64,000 bases of DNA from Allobosea lupini (GTDB lineage Bacteria > Pseudomonadota > Alphaproteobacteria > Rhizobiales > Beijerinckiaceae). Both the position numbers and the translations under genes were made by a program. The notes beneath the pieces are model-generated. The model worked only from the letters and a program-made list of their open reading frames with translations. It ran no database searches and was not told the origin of the DNA. Location: contig NZ_FOAN01000010.1 of assembly GCF_900109525.1 (NCBI RefSeq), positions 1-64,000 of the forward strand. The letters run 5' to 3'. Below are positions 35,573 through 44,868 of the stretch, piece after piece (positions within the stretch are counted from its first letter, which is position 1; the number at the start of each line of letters is the position of its first letter).

Positions 35573-38500
35573 TCAGCCCTGCCCCGGCCTTGGCCCGGCA
35601 TTGGCGGCATCGGTCTCAGCCGGTTTCCGCCGCTCGCGCACGGTGCTGGAATAGGCCGGGTAGCGCTTGCGGTACTCCTTGAGGAAATCGCTCATCGTGT
35701 CGGAACCGGCGGCGGCGCGCGCGGCTTCGCGGATATCGGCGGCACTGGCCCGGCTGGCACCTGTGACGAAGCCGAACAGCCTGGCGTCGGCGCCCTGCGC
35801 CATCTTGGCGGCGAACTTGGTGCGCAGCCGGTCGAGCGAGAGCGCCTCGTCCGCCATGACATAGCCGATCGCGGCGCGCATCACGTCGGCGCGCTCGCCG
35901 TCGCCGAGCGGCGCCTGGCCGCGCCAGCTCTCGCCGAGGATGCGCTCCAGCGCCTCGCCGGCCTCGCGCCAGCGCCGGCCGTTCCAGAGGATGTCGGCGC
36001 CCAGCCGGTCGACCTCGGGGCCGCTCTCACCTTCTAGCAGATCGAGCGCCTGGTCGGTGCGCGACAGGTCGGAGAGCGCCTTGGATTCCAGCAGCAGGCG
36101 GGCACGCTTCACATCGGCCGGCAATTCGGCGAGCCGGGTCGAGACGATCGCCTGCAGCGCCTCCGCCGGCTTGCCGTTCATCAGCCGGATCATGGCGAGC
36201 CGTGTCGCGACGGTTGAGCGCGCGGCGCCGGTCAGGCGGCGGTCCATCTGGTACTGCAAGATCTCGCTGGCCTGGTCGAGCAGATCGAGCTCGACCAGCC
36301 GGTCGGCGAGCAGGCGGGTGATCTCGTCGCCGCGCCGGCCGATCGGCAGGTAGTCCTTGAAGTCGTAGAACAGCGCCAGGGCTTCGAGCCGCGGCAGCTT
36401 CTCCAGATCGGGATCGCTGAACAGCGCCTCGAAGCGCTGGGCGGTCTCGTCGTGCAGCAGCCGCGTCGCCGGATGTTCCGGGAAGACCTCGGTGGCGCGC
36501 CGCGCCGTCTGGAAGGCGTCGCGCCAGCGCTGTCGCTCGGCATAGAGGCGGCCGAGCTCGGCCAGGGCCTCGATCTCGATCTCGCCGCCCCGCCAGATCG
36601 CCGAGACGGTCTCGAGCCGGGCGATGGCTTCGTCGGCCGAGAAATCCGCGCGTTTCTCGGCGCGGGCGAGCTGGACGGCGCGCAACTGCGCCTCCGCTGC
36701 GATCGGCCTCGTCTTCGCATCGAAGAGCGGCTTGTAGCCGTTGATCGCCGCCTCCGGCCGACCGCTGACGTCGTCGAGCCTGGCGCGCAGCAGCGCCAGC
36801 TCCTCGGGATTGACCAGCTCCTCCGGCATGTCGGCGAGGCGGCCGATCTGCTTTTCCGCCACCGTGGTCTCGCCACTGGCGAATGCGGCCCGGGCCATCG
36901 CCGGGCGGAACTCGGCCTGGAGGTCGGCGGGATAGCGGTCGAGGATGCCTTCGGCCCGGCGGAAGCCGGCGAGCGCCTGGGCATTGCGGCCGAGCCTCTG
37001 TTCCGAGAGCGCGCGCCAGAGCCCGGTCTCGGCCTCGTCGCGGATCGGCGCCGCGTCGAACGCCTTCAGCGCCTCGGCGCTGCGATGCATGCGGGTGGCG
37101 ATTAGGCCGCGCAGGAACAACGCTTCGCGATTGCCACGCATCGACGCATCGTCAGTCAGCAGCGCATTTAAGGGGCCGGCGGCTTCCGGCAGCATGCCGT
37201 TGGCGGCAAGGAAACGAGCCAGTGCCAGGCGGGTTTCGGATTTGCGGCCACGCGAAGCACCGGCTGTGTCACGCAGCATGGCGGCGGTGCGGTCGCGGAT
37301 CTCAGGGGTGTGCAGGGCCGACCAGGCCTCGCTGTCGAGCAGCGGGCGGGCCGGTGCCTGTTCGCCCTTCTTCTCCGCCTCTTTCGGCTTGTCCGTGTCG
37401 AGGCTGACGATCAGCCCGGTCTGCCGGCCGATCCGGACCTCGTCGGTGTCGGCGCGCACGGCAAGATCATCCGCGACAGCGCTGACGACGACACCATGGG
37501 CACTCTGCGGCAGGCCGAACTCGAGGAAGCGATAGGGCTTGGCGACCGCCCGAGTCGGCCCGAGCGCAGTCGCGACGGCGAGACTGGGGCCGCCTTCGCT
37601 GTTCTCCAGCCAGTGCACGCCGGTCAGGCCCGGCACCGGTACAGCGACGATGGTCTGGCCGCGCTCGTCGGCGTCGCGGCGGGGCGTGAGGGCGCCGGCC
37701 GGCTTGCCGGCCTTGTCGCCGAAACTCAGCGACCATTGCGGGCCGTCGTCGGAAAGCCGCACGATCTGCTGGCGGCGCGTCTTCAGCCTGACGAGGGTGA
37801 CCTTGGCCTCGCGCGTGACGGTGACGCCTTCGATCAGCGCCGGCAGCACGCCTTTGAGCTTGTCGGGATCGAGCGTGTCGCGCGTGTCGAAGACGAGCGT
37901 GATCCGGCCCGGTTCGGTAAAGGCGGCGGCGCCTGTCGGCCGCGAGAAGCGGAAATCGATGCGACCGCCATCGCCGTCGACGGCAGAGGCGATCTCGACA
38001 TCGCGGGGAGGGCCGCCCGCCGCGATGGCGACCGCGGGCTTGGGCTGGGCCGCCGGCGTCTCGGTTTTCGGAGCGGGAGACGGCGGCGCCCCCGCGGTCT
38101 TCTGGTCGGGAGCCTTGGGGTCCGCCGCCTTGGCTTCGGCCGGCGCCGCAGCCTGAAGATCGGCCAGCGATAGCGGGTTGGCGGCGCCGGGGTGAGGCAG
38201 GTCGACGGTCCAGCCGGCCTCGTCGCGGAAGCTGCGGAGCTGGCGGTCCTTCGGCACGCTGAAGACGAGTTGCGTGCGGTCGTCCGCGATCGTCGCCTTC
38301 TCCAGCGTGAAGTCGGCTGGGAGCAGGCTGCGGATCTCCGACGGCGTCACCGCCAGCGCCTGGTCGAAACTCAGCGTCAGCTTGCCGTCATCGAGGCCGG
38401 AGGTGAGCATGGCTTCGGGCGGCGCCGAGAACATCAGCCGGTCGAGCGTCGGCAGCCGGGCGGTCCGGAAGCCGAGCGGCTTCGGCGCCGGAACCGGCAT

Positions 38501-38974
38501 GCGGGCGATCTCGCGGGCGCGCGCCTCGGCCAGGCGCAGGCGCTGGGTGAGCTCGGCCAGGACCTCGGGCGGCAGACCGGGCAACTGGCCGGTCCAGTTC
38601 TCGGGCAGCAGGTCGACAAAGGCCTTGTCGCCGGCTTCGAGCAGATTGGCGCGATAGGGGCGGGCGAGCGCCAGGCGCAGGCCGCGCCCGTCGGGGTCGA
38701 TCCTGATCACGGAGACATAGGCCGGCAGCTCGCCGGCAAGCCGGCTCGGATCGAGTTTCACCGGCTGGCTGAAGCCGATCACGACGACGCCGTTGGCGGT
38801 GCGGACCCGTGTGGTCACCGGCTCGTCGAAGGTGAAGGCGATGCGGCCGAAGCCGGCGCGCATGGCTTCGCCCCGCAAGGTCGCGGTGGCAGCCGTTGCC
38901 GGCGCGGCAAAGCCGGCAGCGAGGCTCAACGCCGCCAGGCCGATGCCGAAGCTCAGGGACCGCAGGATACGCAC
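35573..38974 (-). CDS. Large secreted AMIN/TPR-like protein
   Basis: A 1133-residue protein starting at GTG 38974, with a signal peptide (RSLSFGIGLAALSLAAGFAAPATA). Residues about 30-130 and 325-430 look like two AMIN-like beta modules (RIAFTFDEPVTTRVRTANG and RIDFRFSRPTGAAAFTEPG), separated by a Pro/Ala/Lys linker. From about 560 to 1090 there are many 34-residue helical repeats of TPR type (ALFLRGLIATRMHRSAEALKAFDAAP and similar). Proteins of this shape accompany flagellar genes in this order, but I know of no defined function. It sits between fliP and a LysR regulator and is convergent with fliP. A periplasmic scaffold role is conceivable. Confidence 0.75.
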   Translation of the reverse strand: MRILRSLSFGIGLAALSLAAGFAAPATAATATLRGEAMRAGFGRIAFTFDEPVTTRVRTANGVVVIGFSQPVKLDPSRLAGELPAYVSVIRIDPDGRGLRLALARPYRANLLEAGDKAFVDLLPENWTGQLPGLPPEVLAELTQRLRLAEARAREIARMPVPAPKPLGFRTARLPTLDRLMFSAPPEAMLTSGLDDGKLTLSFDQALAVTPSEIRSLLPADFTLEKATIADDRTQLVFSVPKDRQLRSFRDEAGWTVDLPHPGAANPLSLADLQAAAPAEAKAADPKAPDQKTAGAPPSPAPKTETPAAQPKPAVAIAAGGPPRDVEIASAVDGDGGRIDFRFSRPTGAAAFTEPGRITLVFDTRDTLDPDKLKGVLPALIEGVTVTREAKVTLVRLKTRRQQIVRLSDDGPQWSLSFGDKAGKPAGALTPRRDADERGQTIVAVPVPGLTGVHWLENSEGGPSLAVATALGPTRAVAKPYRFLEFGLPQSAHGVVVSAVADDLAVRADTDEVRIGRQTGLIVSLDTDKPKEAEKKGEQAPARPLLDSEAWSALHTPEIRDRTAAMLRDTAGASRGRKSETRLALARFLAANGMLPEAAGPLNALLTDDASMRGNREALFLRGLIATRMHRSAEALKAFDAAPIRDEAETGLWRALSEQRLGRNAQALAGFRRAEGILDRYPADLQAEFRPAMARAAFASGETTVAEKQIGRLADMPEELVNPEELALLRARLDDVSGRPEAAINGYKPLFDAKTRPIAAEAQLRAVQLARAEKRADFSADEAIARLETVSAIWRGGEIEIEALAELGRLYAERQRWRDAFQTARRATEVFPEHPATRLLHDETAQRFEALFSDPDLEKLPRLEALALFYDFKDYLPIGRRGDEITRLLADRLVELDLLDQASEILQYQMDRRLTGAARSTVATRLAMIRLMNGKPAEALQAIVSTRLAELPADVKRARLLLESKALSDLSRTDQALDLLEGESGPEVDRLGADILWNGRRWREAGEALERILGESWRGQAPLGDGERADVMRAAIGYVMADEALSLDRLRTKFAAKMAQGADARLFGFVTGASRASAADIREAARAAAGSDTMSDFLKEYRKRYPAYSSTVRERRKPAETDAANAGPRPGQG

Positions 38975-39062
38975 GACCGCTACTCAACCCGACGCGATAG
39001 GAAGAGCGGCGACAGGCTGCTCCAACCTGCGCGGAGGCTAGCCCGTCAAGGATAACGGGGGG

Positions 39063-40007
39063 TTAAGGAAGGGCCGCGTCTGGAGAGGGCGCCGCTCCCT
39101 GGATATGACCTATCGAGTAGGTCCGCGCACTGCGCGCCAGGTGCCGCGACAGGGCCCGCGCCGCTGGCGACAGCGTGCGGCCGTTGCGCACGCAGATCTT
39201 GAGGCAGGCCTTGCGCAGATTGCGACCCTGGAGCGGAACGGCGACCAGGCGTCCTTCGACGACGTCGCGCCGCGTCGCACAGCGCGTCAGGACGCTGACG
39301 CCGAGGCCGGCTCGCGCGAAGGAGCGCAGCGACTGGATCGAGTTGGTGACCAGCGCCGGCTTGAGCGCGACGCCACTGGCCGCGACCATGTCGTCGACGA
39401 GGCGGCGCAGGCCGAAGGTCCGGTCGGGCAGGGCAAGGCGCATCTCGCCGATCTCCGCGATCCTGACCGAGTGCCGCCCAGCGACGGCATCGCCGGGATG
39501 GGCGGCAAGGACCAGTGCGTCGGCGATCTCGGCGAGCGAGAGCACGCTGCGATGCAGGATCGGATTGAACGCGACGATCACCTCGGCCTCGTCGTCGAGC
39601 AGGCGCTGCACCAGCTGGTCTGAACTCGCCACCATGATGTCGAAGCTCACCGATGGATGGGCGGCCGAGAATTCGGCAAGCGCGGGATAGACGAAATCGT
39701 CCATCGCGCCCTCGACCGTCCAGACGCGGACATGCCCACGCTTCATGCCCTGGAGCTCGTCGACCGCGGCGCGCGCGGTCTGGACGCTGTCGAGGATGGT
39801 ACGGGCCGTCTCCAGCACGGCCGCTCCCGCCGTGGTCAGCCGCATGCCGCGGGCCCTGCGCTCGAACAGGGCCGTGCCGTACTCCTCCTCGAGGCTGGCG
39901 ATCTGGCGGCTGATCGCCGAGGGCGCGACGCTCAGCGCATCGGCCGCCTCGCGGATCGAACCGTGATCGGCGACGAGCGCGAAATAGCGATAGCGGGTGA
40001 GCGACAT
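39063..40007 (-). CDS. LysR-family transcriptional regulator
   Basis: A 314-residue regulator with ATG at 40007. The N-terminal winged helix-turn-helix is YRYFALVADHGSIREAADALSVAPSAISRQIASLEEEYGTALFERRARGMRLTTAGAAVLETA. The effector domain has FDIMVASSDQLVQRLLDDEAEVIVAFNP and AGLGVSVLTRCATRRDVVEGRLVAVPL. It is divergent from the CnbZ-like gene, with 141 bases between, and probably controls it and the following substrate-binding-protein gene. Longer upstream in-frame sequence belongs to the other strand's gene. Confidence 0.92.
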   Translation of the reverse strand: MSLTRYRYFALVADHGSIREAADALSVAPSAISRQIASLEEEYGTALFERRARGMRLTTAGAAVLETARTILDSVQTARAAVDELQGMKRGHVRVWTVEGAMDDFVYPALAEFSAAHPSVSFDIMVASSDQLVQRLLDDEAEVIVAFNPILHRSVLSLAEIADALVLAAHPGDAVAGRHSVRIAEIGEMRLALPDRTFGLRRLVDDMVAASGVALKPALVTNSIQSLRSFARAGLGVSVLTRCATRRDVVEGRLVAVPLQGRNLRKACLKICVRNGRTLSPAARALSRHLARSARTYSIGHIQGAAPSPDAALP

Positions 40008-40148
40008 GGCAACTGGCCGCGGTCGATGCGAGGGTCTGGACCGTAGATGAGCGTTGCCGGATCGGCAACGAACTCTCCGCGAAACCGCACTGGCTGAGCC
40101 GCCTGCCCGCCCTCTACCACTAGGAAAACCAGGCAAGGAACCGACCCG

Positions 40149-40910
40149 ATGTACTCCACCCGCACCAGCCAGGACGGCAGCTACAGGTTCATCCCGGCCG
40201 TCTATCAGTATTCCGGCGGGGTCGCGGCCGAGCCGGGCTTCCGCATCGAGCGGGCGCAACTGGCGAGCCCGGTTGCGCTGGACAAGGGCCTTGCGCTGAT
40301 CGAGGCGCATCTTGAGCGGATCGACCGGCCGCTCACGGCGCTCTGCGCCTGCGAGCTGCGCTCGCCGGAGCCCTTCTCGGAAGGCGGCTTCGACGCCTTC
40401 AACCGGCTCTATGCGTCGCGGCTCGATCGATGGGGCATCCTCCAGGGGCAGGTGAATCCGGTCGCCCGCACCAATATCTGCCCCGAGATCGACAAGCCGG
40501 AGACCGTCTCGCTGCACGCCTTCAGCTATACCGTTCCGGATGCCGCGGCGAAGGCGAGCTTCGTGGTGGCGGGCAGCGGCGAGGCGCCCGAAGGCGGCGC
40601 GAGCTACGCCCAGGGTACGATCCGGCCGGGTGACGCCTCGCCCGAGGGCGTGCGGGCCAAGGCAAAATGGGTGATGGGTGAGATGGAGCGTCGCCTCGCC
40701 GGGCTCGGCCACGATTGGCGGGATGCCACGGTCGCGAACATCTACACGATCCGCGACATTCATCCGCTGCTGGCGGATGTCCTCCTGCCGATTACCAGCC
40801 TGGGCCGCGCCGTCACCTGGCACTTCTCGCGGCCGCCGGTGGCGGTGCTCGACTACGAGATGGATGTGCGCGGCCTGCCGCGGGAGATCGTAATCGAGGC
40901 GTCTGCCTGA
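40149..40910 (+). CDS. CnbZ-like (2-aminomuconate deaminase-like) protein
   Basis: A 253-residue protein. It opens with YRFIPAVYQYSGGVAAEPGFRIER and has PLTALCACELRSPEPFSEGGFDAFNRLY, NPVARTNICPEID, SLHAFSYTVP and KWVMGEMERRLAGLGHDWRDATVANIYTIRDIHPLL. The last segment is reminiscent of RidA-type folds (deaminases acting on enamines/imines). I recall proteins annotated as 2-amino-5-chloromuconate deaminase CnbZ with a similar start, but cannot verify it. It is divergent from LysR and 58 bases before a TctC-like gene, which suggests catabolism of an imported organic acid. Confidence 0.5.
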   Translation: MYSTRTSQDGSYRFIPAVYQYSGGVAAEPGFRIERAQLASPVALDKGLALIEAHLERIDRPLTALCACELRSPEPFSEGGFDAFNRLYASRLDRWGILQGQVNPVARTNICPEIDKPETVSLHAFSYTVPDAAAKASFVVAGSGEAPEGGASYAQGTIRPGDASPEGVRAKAKWVMGEMERRLAGLGHDWRDATVANIYTIRDIHPLLADVLLPITSLGRAVTWHFSRPPVAVLDYEMDVRGLPREIVIEASA

Positions 40911-40968
40911 TCGCCACAGTGATGTGATGCGTTGCCAGAAATCGAACGGTCAAGTGGAGACGGTCCCG

Positions 40969-41934
40969 ATGGTGCTCGATCGACGTGCGCTTCTCCTGGC
41001 GGGATTGACCCTGCCGACGCTGGCAAAGGCACAGTCTGTCTGGAAGCCGGAACGGCCGGTGCGTCTCATCCTGCCGTTCACGCCGGGCACTTCGATGGAT
41101 CCGGTGGCGCGGCTGGCGCAGGAGAGCCTCAAGGACACGCTCGGCCAGAGCGTCGTGGTCGAGAACATCGCGGGAGCGGCGACGGTCATCGCCGGCGCCG
41201 AGACGCTGAAATCGCCGCCCGACGGGCACACCATGCTGATGATCGCCAACAGTTTCGCGGCGAACATCACGCTGCGGACACGAACCGCGGATTGGCAGCG
41301 CGCCTTCGTCCCGGTGGTGCAGGCGACGGTGGTGCCGCATGTGCTGACGGTCGCGCCGGCGCTGAAGGTGGACTGGGCCGGCTTCGTGAAGCATCTGCGC
41401 GACGGTGGGGGATCGATGACCTATGGCTCGCCGGGGATCGGCACCTCGCCGCATCTGGGTGCCGAGCATGTCCTGCGGCTCGTCGGCGGCAAGGCGGTGC
41501 ACGCGCCCTATAACGGGACTTCGCAGCTTTTCGTCGACCTCTACGCCGGCCGGATCGATTTCGCGCTCAGCAACCTGCCCGATGTCGTGCAGCCGATCGC
41601 GGAGGGCAAGCTCGTCGCGCTCGCGGTCACCTCCGAGCAGCGGGTGCGGGAATTGCCTGATATCCCGACCTTCGCCGAGCTCGGCCTGCCGGGCCTGCTG
41701 TCGGACAGCTGGTTCGGCATCATGGTCCGCCGCGACACGCCGTCGGCTGCCCGCGAGGCGCTGGAGCGCGCCTGGCTCACGGCCCTGGCGCGCCCTGATG
41801 TGCGCGAGCGCCTGCAAGGCTTGGGCTTCACGGTGCTGGCACGGCCAGGCGCCGAGTTCGAAAAGGTGATCGACCGCTACGTTGCGACCTATGCGACGAT
41901 CATCAAGGAGAGCGGCATCACCGTCCAGCAGTGA
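40969..41934 (+). CDS. Tripartite tricarboxylate-type substrate-binding protein (Bug/TctC)
   Basis: A 321-residue periplasmic binding protein. The ATG at 40969 starts a signal peptide with an Arg pair (LDRRALLLAGLTLPTLAKAQ). The family pattern is WKPERPVRLILPFTPGTSMDPVARL, then VENIAGAATVIAGAETLKSPPDGHTMLM, YGSPGIGTSPHLGAEHVL and VAVTSEQRVRELPDIPTFAEL. Such proteins bind carboxylates, alone or with TctA/TctB permeases; neither permease is in the window, so this may be an orphan, as most Bug proteins are. It is in the LysR-linked pair and ends 10 bases from the convergent motE-like gene. Confidence 0.92.
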   Translation: MVLDRRALLLAGLTLPTLAKAQSVWKPERPVRLILPFTPGTSMDPVARLAQESLKDTLGQSVVVENIAGAATVIAGAETLKSPPDGHTMLMIANSFAANITLRTRTADWQRAFVPVVQATVVPHVLTVAPALKVDWAGFVKHLRDGGGSMTYGSPGIGTSPHLGAEHVLRLVGGKAVHAPYNGTSQLFVDLYAGRIDFALSNLPDVVQPIAEGKLVALAVTSEQRVRELPDIPTFAELGLPGLLSDSWFGIMVRRDTPSAAREALERAWLTALARPDVRERLQGLGFTVLARPGAEFEKVIDRYVATYATIIKESGITVQQ

Positions 41935-41943
41935 CGGGCGGGG

Positions 41944-42741
41944 TCAGCGCTTCGGCGCGGGCTCGATCGCCGGCAACTCGTTGCCGGCCGGCGTCGGGGC
42001 CGGAGCGCGCTCGGTGGCGACAGCAGGGCGGCCGCGCACCGAGAGGGCGACGGTAAGGCGCTCGGCTGCTTCCGGCGACATGGCCGCGAGCACGTCCGAC
42101 ATCTTGCGCGGGCTCATCTGCTGGACGACGGGAACCAGGATGTCGAGCGCCAGCCGGTCGAAGACGCGGGCGGCGTCCTTCGGCTTCATCGTCTCGTACA
42201 TGATCACCAGGTTCTTGACCGCCTGATTGGCCTCGCTCTCCTGCTTGCGCGGGCCTTCGACCTTATCTTCCAGCGCCTTGAGGTCATCGACCCGGCCGCC
42301 GAGCTTCTTTTCGGCCGTATCGAGCAATTTCTCGCGCATGTCGAGCTCGCGCATGCGCGCCTCGATTTCGTCGCGGCGCTGGCCGAGGCGTTCGAGCAGG
42401 GCTTTCTCGGCCGGCGAGACCGGCTGGGCGGTGCCGTTCATCAGCCCCGCCTTGTTGCTGGGATTGGCGTCGCGCTTGGCCTGTTCCTCGGGCAAGGCCT
42501 TCGGTTTCGGCGGGTCGATCGTGCCGGTGGTCTCGGGGTCCATCAACAGGTCGGGCTGATGGGCCTTGGCGATGATCCTGGCGAGGCCCCCGGCCTCCTT
42601 CTCCGGCTTCGCGGTGAACACCGGGGCGCTGGCGGGCACCTTCCCCGGATAGGGCTCCCCCGACCAGGCGAGCAGCTTCAGCGCCAGGAGGCCCATGGCG
42701 CCGAGGATGACGGCCGGGATGAGGCGGGGCGTCTGGATCAC
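41944..42741 (-). CDS. MotE-like flagellar motility protein
   Basis: A 265-residue protein with one N-terminal membrane helix (about 7-27, LIPAVILGAMGLLALKLLAW), a Pro-rich linker, a coiled coil (about 108-165, EKALLERLGQRRDEIEARMRELDMREKLLDTAEKKL) and a C-terminal MgtE-N-like helical domain (LVIMYETMKPKDAARVFDRLALDILVPVVQQMSPRKMSDVLAAMSPEAAERLT). This is the layout of MotE, the chaperone for periplasmic MotC in Sinorhizobium. The GTG at 42741 overlaps the stop of the upstream gene (GTGA), which decides the start. It ends a fliL-fliM-DUF6468-motE run. No motC is in the window. Confidence 0.82.
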   Translation of the reverse strand: MIQTPRLIPAVILGAMGLLALKLLAWSGEPYPGKVPASAPVFTAKPEKEAGGLARIIAKAHQPDLLMDPETTGTIDPPKPKALPEEQAKRDANPSNKAGLMNGTAQPVSPAEKALLERLGQRRDEIEARMRELDMREKLLDTAEKKLGGRVDDLKALEDKVEGPRKQESEANQAVKNLVIMYETMKPKDAARVFDRLALDILVPVVQQMSPRKMSDVLAAMSPEAAERLTVALSVRGRPAVATERAPAPTPAGNELPAIEPAPKR

Positions 42742-43184
42742 GCAGCCTGGCCCTCGAGCCTGCGGGCGGCGCGGGCGCGGATCGCGGCGGCCGCGTCGGC
42801 GGTGCTGGCCATGCGGGAGAGGGCGGGCTTTTCCGCGACGGGCTCGGCCTTGGGCGCGACCATGGTCGCGGCGCTGACGATCTGGCCGATGCGCTCCATC
42901 ACGGTCTGGCCGGCCTCGATCTGCTGGGCGAGGTCGGCGGCATAGCGCTCGGCGGTCTGCAGGCGCTCGGCGAGGGTGCGATCGCAATCGCCCAGCGTCA
43001 GCTTCAGGCCGGCGATGGCGCGCTCGGCCGTGTCGGTGGCGGAGATCAGCGCGCCGATGGTCTGGCGCATCGCGCTCTCATCGGCCTTCAGCCGCTCGAT
43101 GCGCTTGGAGAGCACGAAGCAGGTGACGATGGTGGCGACCAGCAGGCAGGCGACCAGGGCATCGGCGATCAGGGTGATGGTCAT
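42738..43184 (-). CDS. DUF6468 flagellar-associated protein
   Basis: A 148-residue protein with one N-terminal membrane helix (about 4-26, TLIADALVACLLVATIVTCFVL) followed by a cytoplasmic or periplasmic coiled coil (SKRIERLKADESAMRQTIGAL, then AERLQTAERYAADLAQQIEAG). An Ala-rich tail ends it. The family is found between fliM and motE in many alphaproteobacteria and is assumed to help motility; its exact task is unknown. It follows fliM by 16 bases and is coupled to the motE-like gene. Confidence 0.75.
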   Translation of the reverse strand: MTITLIADALVACLLVATIVTCFVLSKRIERLKADESAMRQTIGALISATDTAERAIAGLKLTLGDCDRTLAERLQTAERYAADLAQQIEAGQTVMERIGQIVSAATMVAPKAEPVAEKPALSRMASTADAAAAIRARAARRLEGQAA

Positions 43185-43200
43185 GGGCTGGTCTCCCTGA

Positions 43201-44322
43201 TCAGGTCGGGCTGAGATGGCTGGTGTCGAAGGCGGCCATGGTCGTCTTGGAGCGCCGCAGCGGGCTGACGACCTGGACGGCGATCTTGTCGTCGACGCGG
43301 CCGATCCGGCCCTCGCTGACGATGAACTCGCCGCAGCGCAGCGAAGCGACCGAATCGGGACGGGCGTCGAACATCAGCGTGTCGCCGATTTCGAGCTTCA
43401 TCACCCGCTTCAGGGGCATGGTGCATTCGTGGAGGACGCATTTCACGGCGACGTCCGCCTGCCAGACCTCGGTGGCGAGGTGGTTTTCCCAGATCGGGTC
43501 GCGCCCGAGCTTCTCACCCATGAAGCTCTCGAGGAGCAGCTCACGGATCGGTTCGATGGTGGCGTAGGGCAGGAGCAGATGGAGCGAGCCGCCGCGTCCT
43601 TCCATGTCGAAGCGCAGTTCGACGCGGATCGCGGCATTGGCCGGGCGCGAGATCGAGACGAAGCGCGGATTGGACTCGATCCGGTCGATTCTGAAGTTCA
43701 CCGGCGAGAGCGGCCGGAAGGCTGCCTCGGCATCGCTGAGCACGACGCCGATCACGCGGCGCAGCAGGCTCATCTCGATCGAGGTGAAGGGGCGTCCGTC
43801 GACGCGTGCCGCCGCCTGGCCGCGCTTGCCGCCGAGCATGGTGTCGAGCACCGAATAGGTGAGGGCGGACTCGATGGTGACGAGGCCGAAATTGTCCCAT
43901 TCCTCGGCCTTGAACACCGCCAGCATCGCCGGCAGCGAGATCGAGTTGATGTAGTCGCCGAAACGCACCGAGCGGATGCCTTCCAGCGTCACCTCGACAT
44001 TGTCGCTGAACAGGTTGCGCAGGCTGGTGGAAAGCAGGCGGACCAGACGCTCGAAGATGATCTCGAGCATCGGCAGGCGTTCATAGGTGACCGAGCCCGA
44101 ATCGACGATCGCCTGGATGCCGTTGCGGCCGCCCTTGCCGTCATCTCCGATGGAGAAGCCGAGCATGGTATCGATCTCTTCCTGATTCATCAGGCGATCG
44201 ATATTGGCCTCTGCCTCGCTACCATCGTCCTCGATGATGTCGGACATGGTGGCCCACTCGGCCGCCATGCCTTCCGGCGTCAGCGGAACCTTGTCCTTGT
44301 CTTCGAGATCGTCGTTGGCCAT
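43201..44322 (-). CDS. fliM: Flagellar motor switch protein FliM
   Basis: A 373-residue C-ring protein. The CheY-binding motif MNQEEIDTMLGF lies at residues 45-56 instead of the very N-terminus, after an acidic extension. The middle domain (ERLPMLEIIFERLVRLLSTSLRNLFSDNVEVTLEGIRSVRFGDYINSISLPAMLAVF, then LVTIESALTYSVLDTMLGG) and the C-terminal SPOA domain (LKLEIGDTLMFDARPDSVASLRCGEFIVSEGRIG) are complete. FliM joins FliG and FliN and sets rotation. It is followed by DUF6468, and fliL lies 30 bases upstream. Confidence 0.96.
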   Translation of the reverse strand: MANDDLEDKDKVPLTPEGMAAEWATMSDIIEDDGSEAEANIDRLMNQEEIDTMLGFSIGDDGKGGRNGIQAIVDSGSVTYERLPMLEIIFERLVRLLSTSLRNLFSDNVEVTLEGIRSVRFGDYINSISLPAMLAVFKAEEWDNFGLVTIESALTYSVLDTMLGGKRGQAAARVDGRPFTSIEMSLLRRVIGVVLSDAEAAFRPLSPVNFRIDRIESNPRFVSISRPANAAIRVELRFDMEGRGGSLHLLLPYATIEPIRELLLESFMGEKLGRDPIWENHLATEVWQADVAVKCVLHECTMPLKRVMKLEIGDTLMFDARPDSVASLRCGEFIVSEGRIGRVDDKIAVQVVSPLRRSKTTMAAFDTSHLSPT

Positions 44323-44352
44323 GGCGGTCTGCTTTGCGCGATCGGGCTGCCG

Positions 44353-44868
44353 CTATTGCAGCAGCAATTCCTTGAAGAGGACGGCGTCGACCTTGGCCGG
44401 GTAGACGGTGACGTTGACCCGGCGCAGCAGCTCTTCCTTCAGGCGGTACATGCCGGCCGAGCCGTCGAGGTCGGAGGGGCGCAATTCGCGCATGAAGACC
44501 TGGAAGGCGTCCTCGACGCGCGGCAGCAGCGGCTTGACCTGGTCGGCGGTCTTGGGATCGGCGATCTCGAGCGCGACCTTGATCCTGACGATCGGCTGGC
44601 GGTCCTGCTGCGGGCCGGCGCTGATGCCGATCATCATGTCCTTCATCTCGACGAAGGTGATCAGCTTCTTGGCGGCCGCGGCAGCCTGCTCGGCGGTCAC
44701 GTCGTCGGCCGGCTTCTTCTGGAGGAAGAAGAACCAGCCACCGCCGCCGAGCGCGGCGACGAGCGCCAGGGCGCCGCCGATGATGACGAGCTTCTTCTTG
44801 CCGGACTTCGGCGCCTCATCGGCGCCGCCCTCAGCGGCTTCCTCGTCCTTGTTCGCCTTCTTCGCCAT
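44353..44868 (-). CDS. fliL: Flagellar basal body protein FliL
   Basis: A 171-residue protein. The ATG at 44868 (MAKKANKDEEAAEGG) is chosen over a longer frame to 44937 that would enter a CtrA box. A short charged cytoplasmic N-terminus is followed by one membrane helix (about 27-52, KKLVIIGGALALVAALGGGGWFFFL) and a periplasmic domain related to stomatin: ITFVEMKDMMIGISAGPQQDRQPIVRIKVALEIADPKTADQV, ending in LKEELLRRVNVTVYPAKVDAVLFKELLLQ. FliL supports stator function near the rod. It starts the fliL-fliM-DUF6468-motE run. Confidence 0.95.
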   Translation of the reverse strand: MAKKANKDEEAAEGGADEAPKSGKKKLVIIGGALALVAALGGGGWFFFLQKKPADDVTAEQAAAAAKKLITFVEMKDMMIGISAGPQQDRQPIVRIKVALEIADPKTADQVKPLLPRVEDAFQVFMRELRPSDLDGSAGMYRLKEELLRRVNVTVYPAKVDAVLFKELLLQ

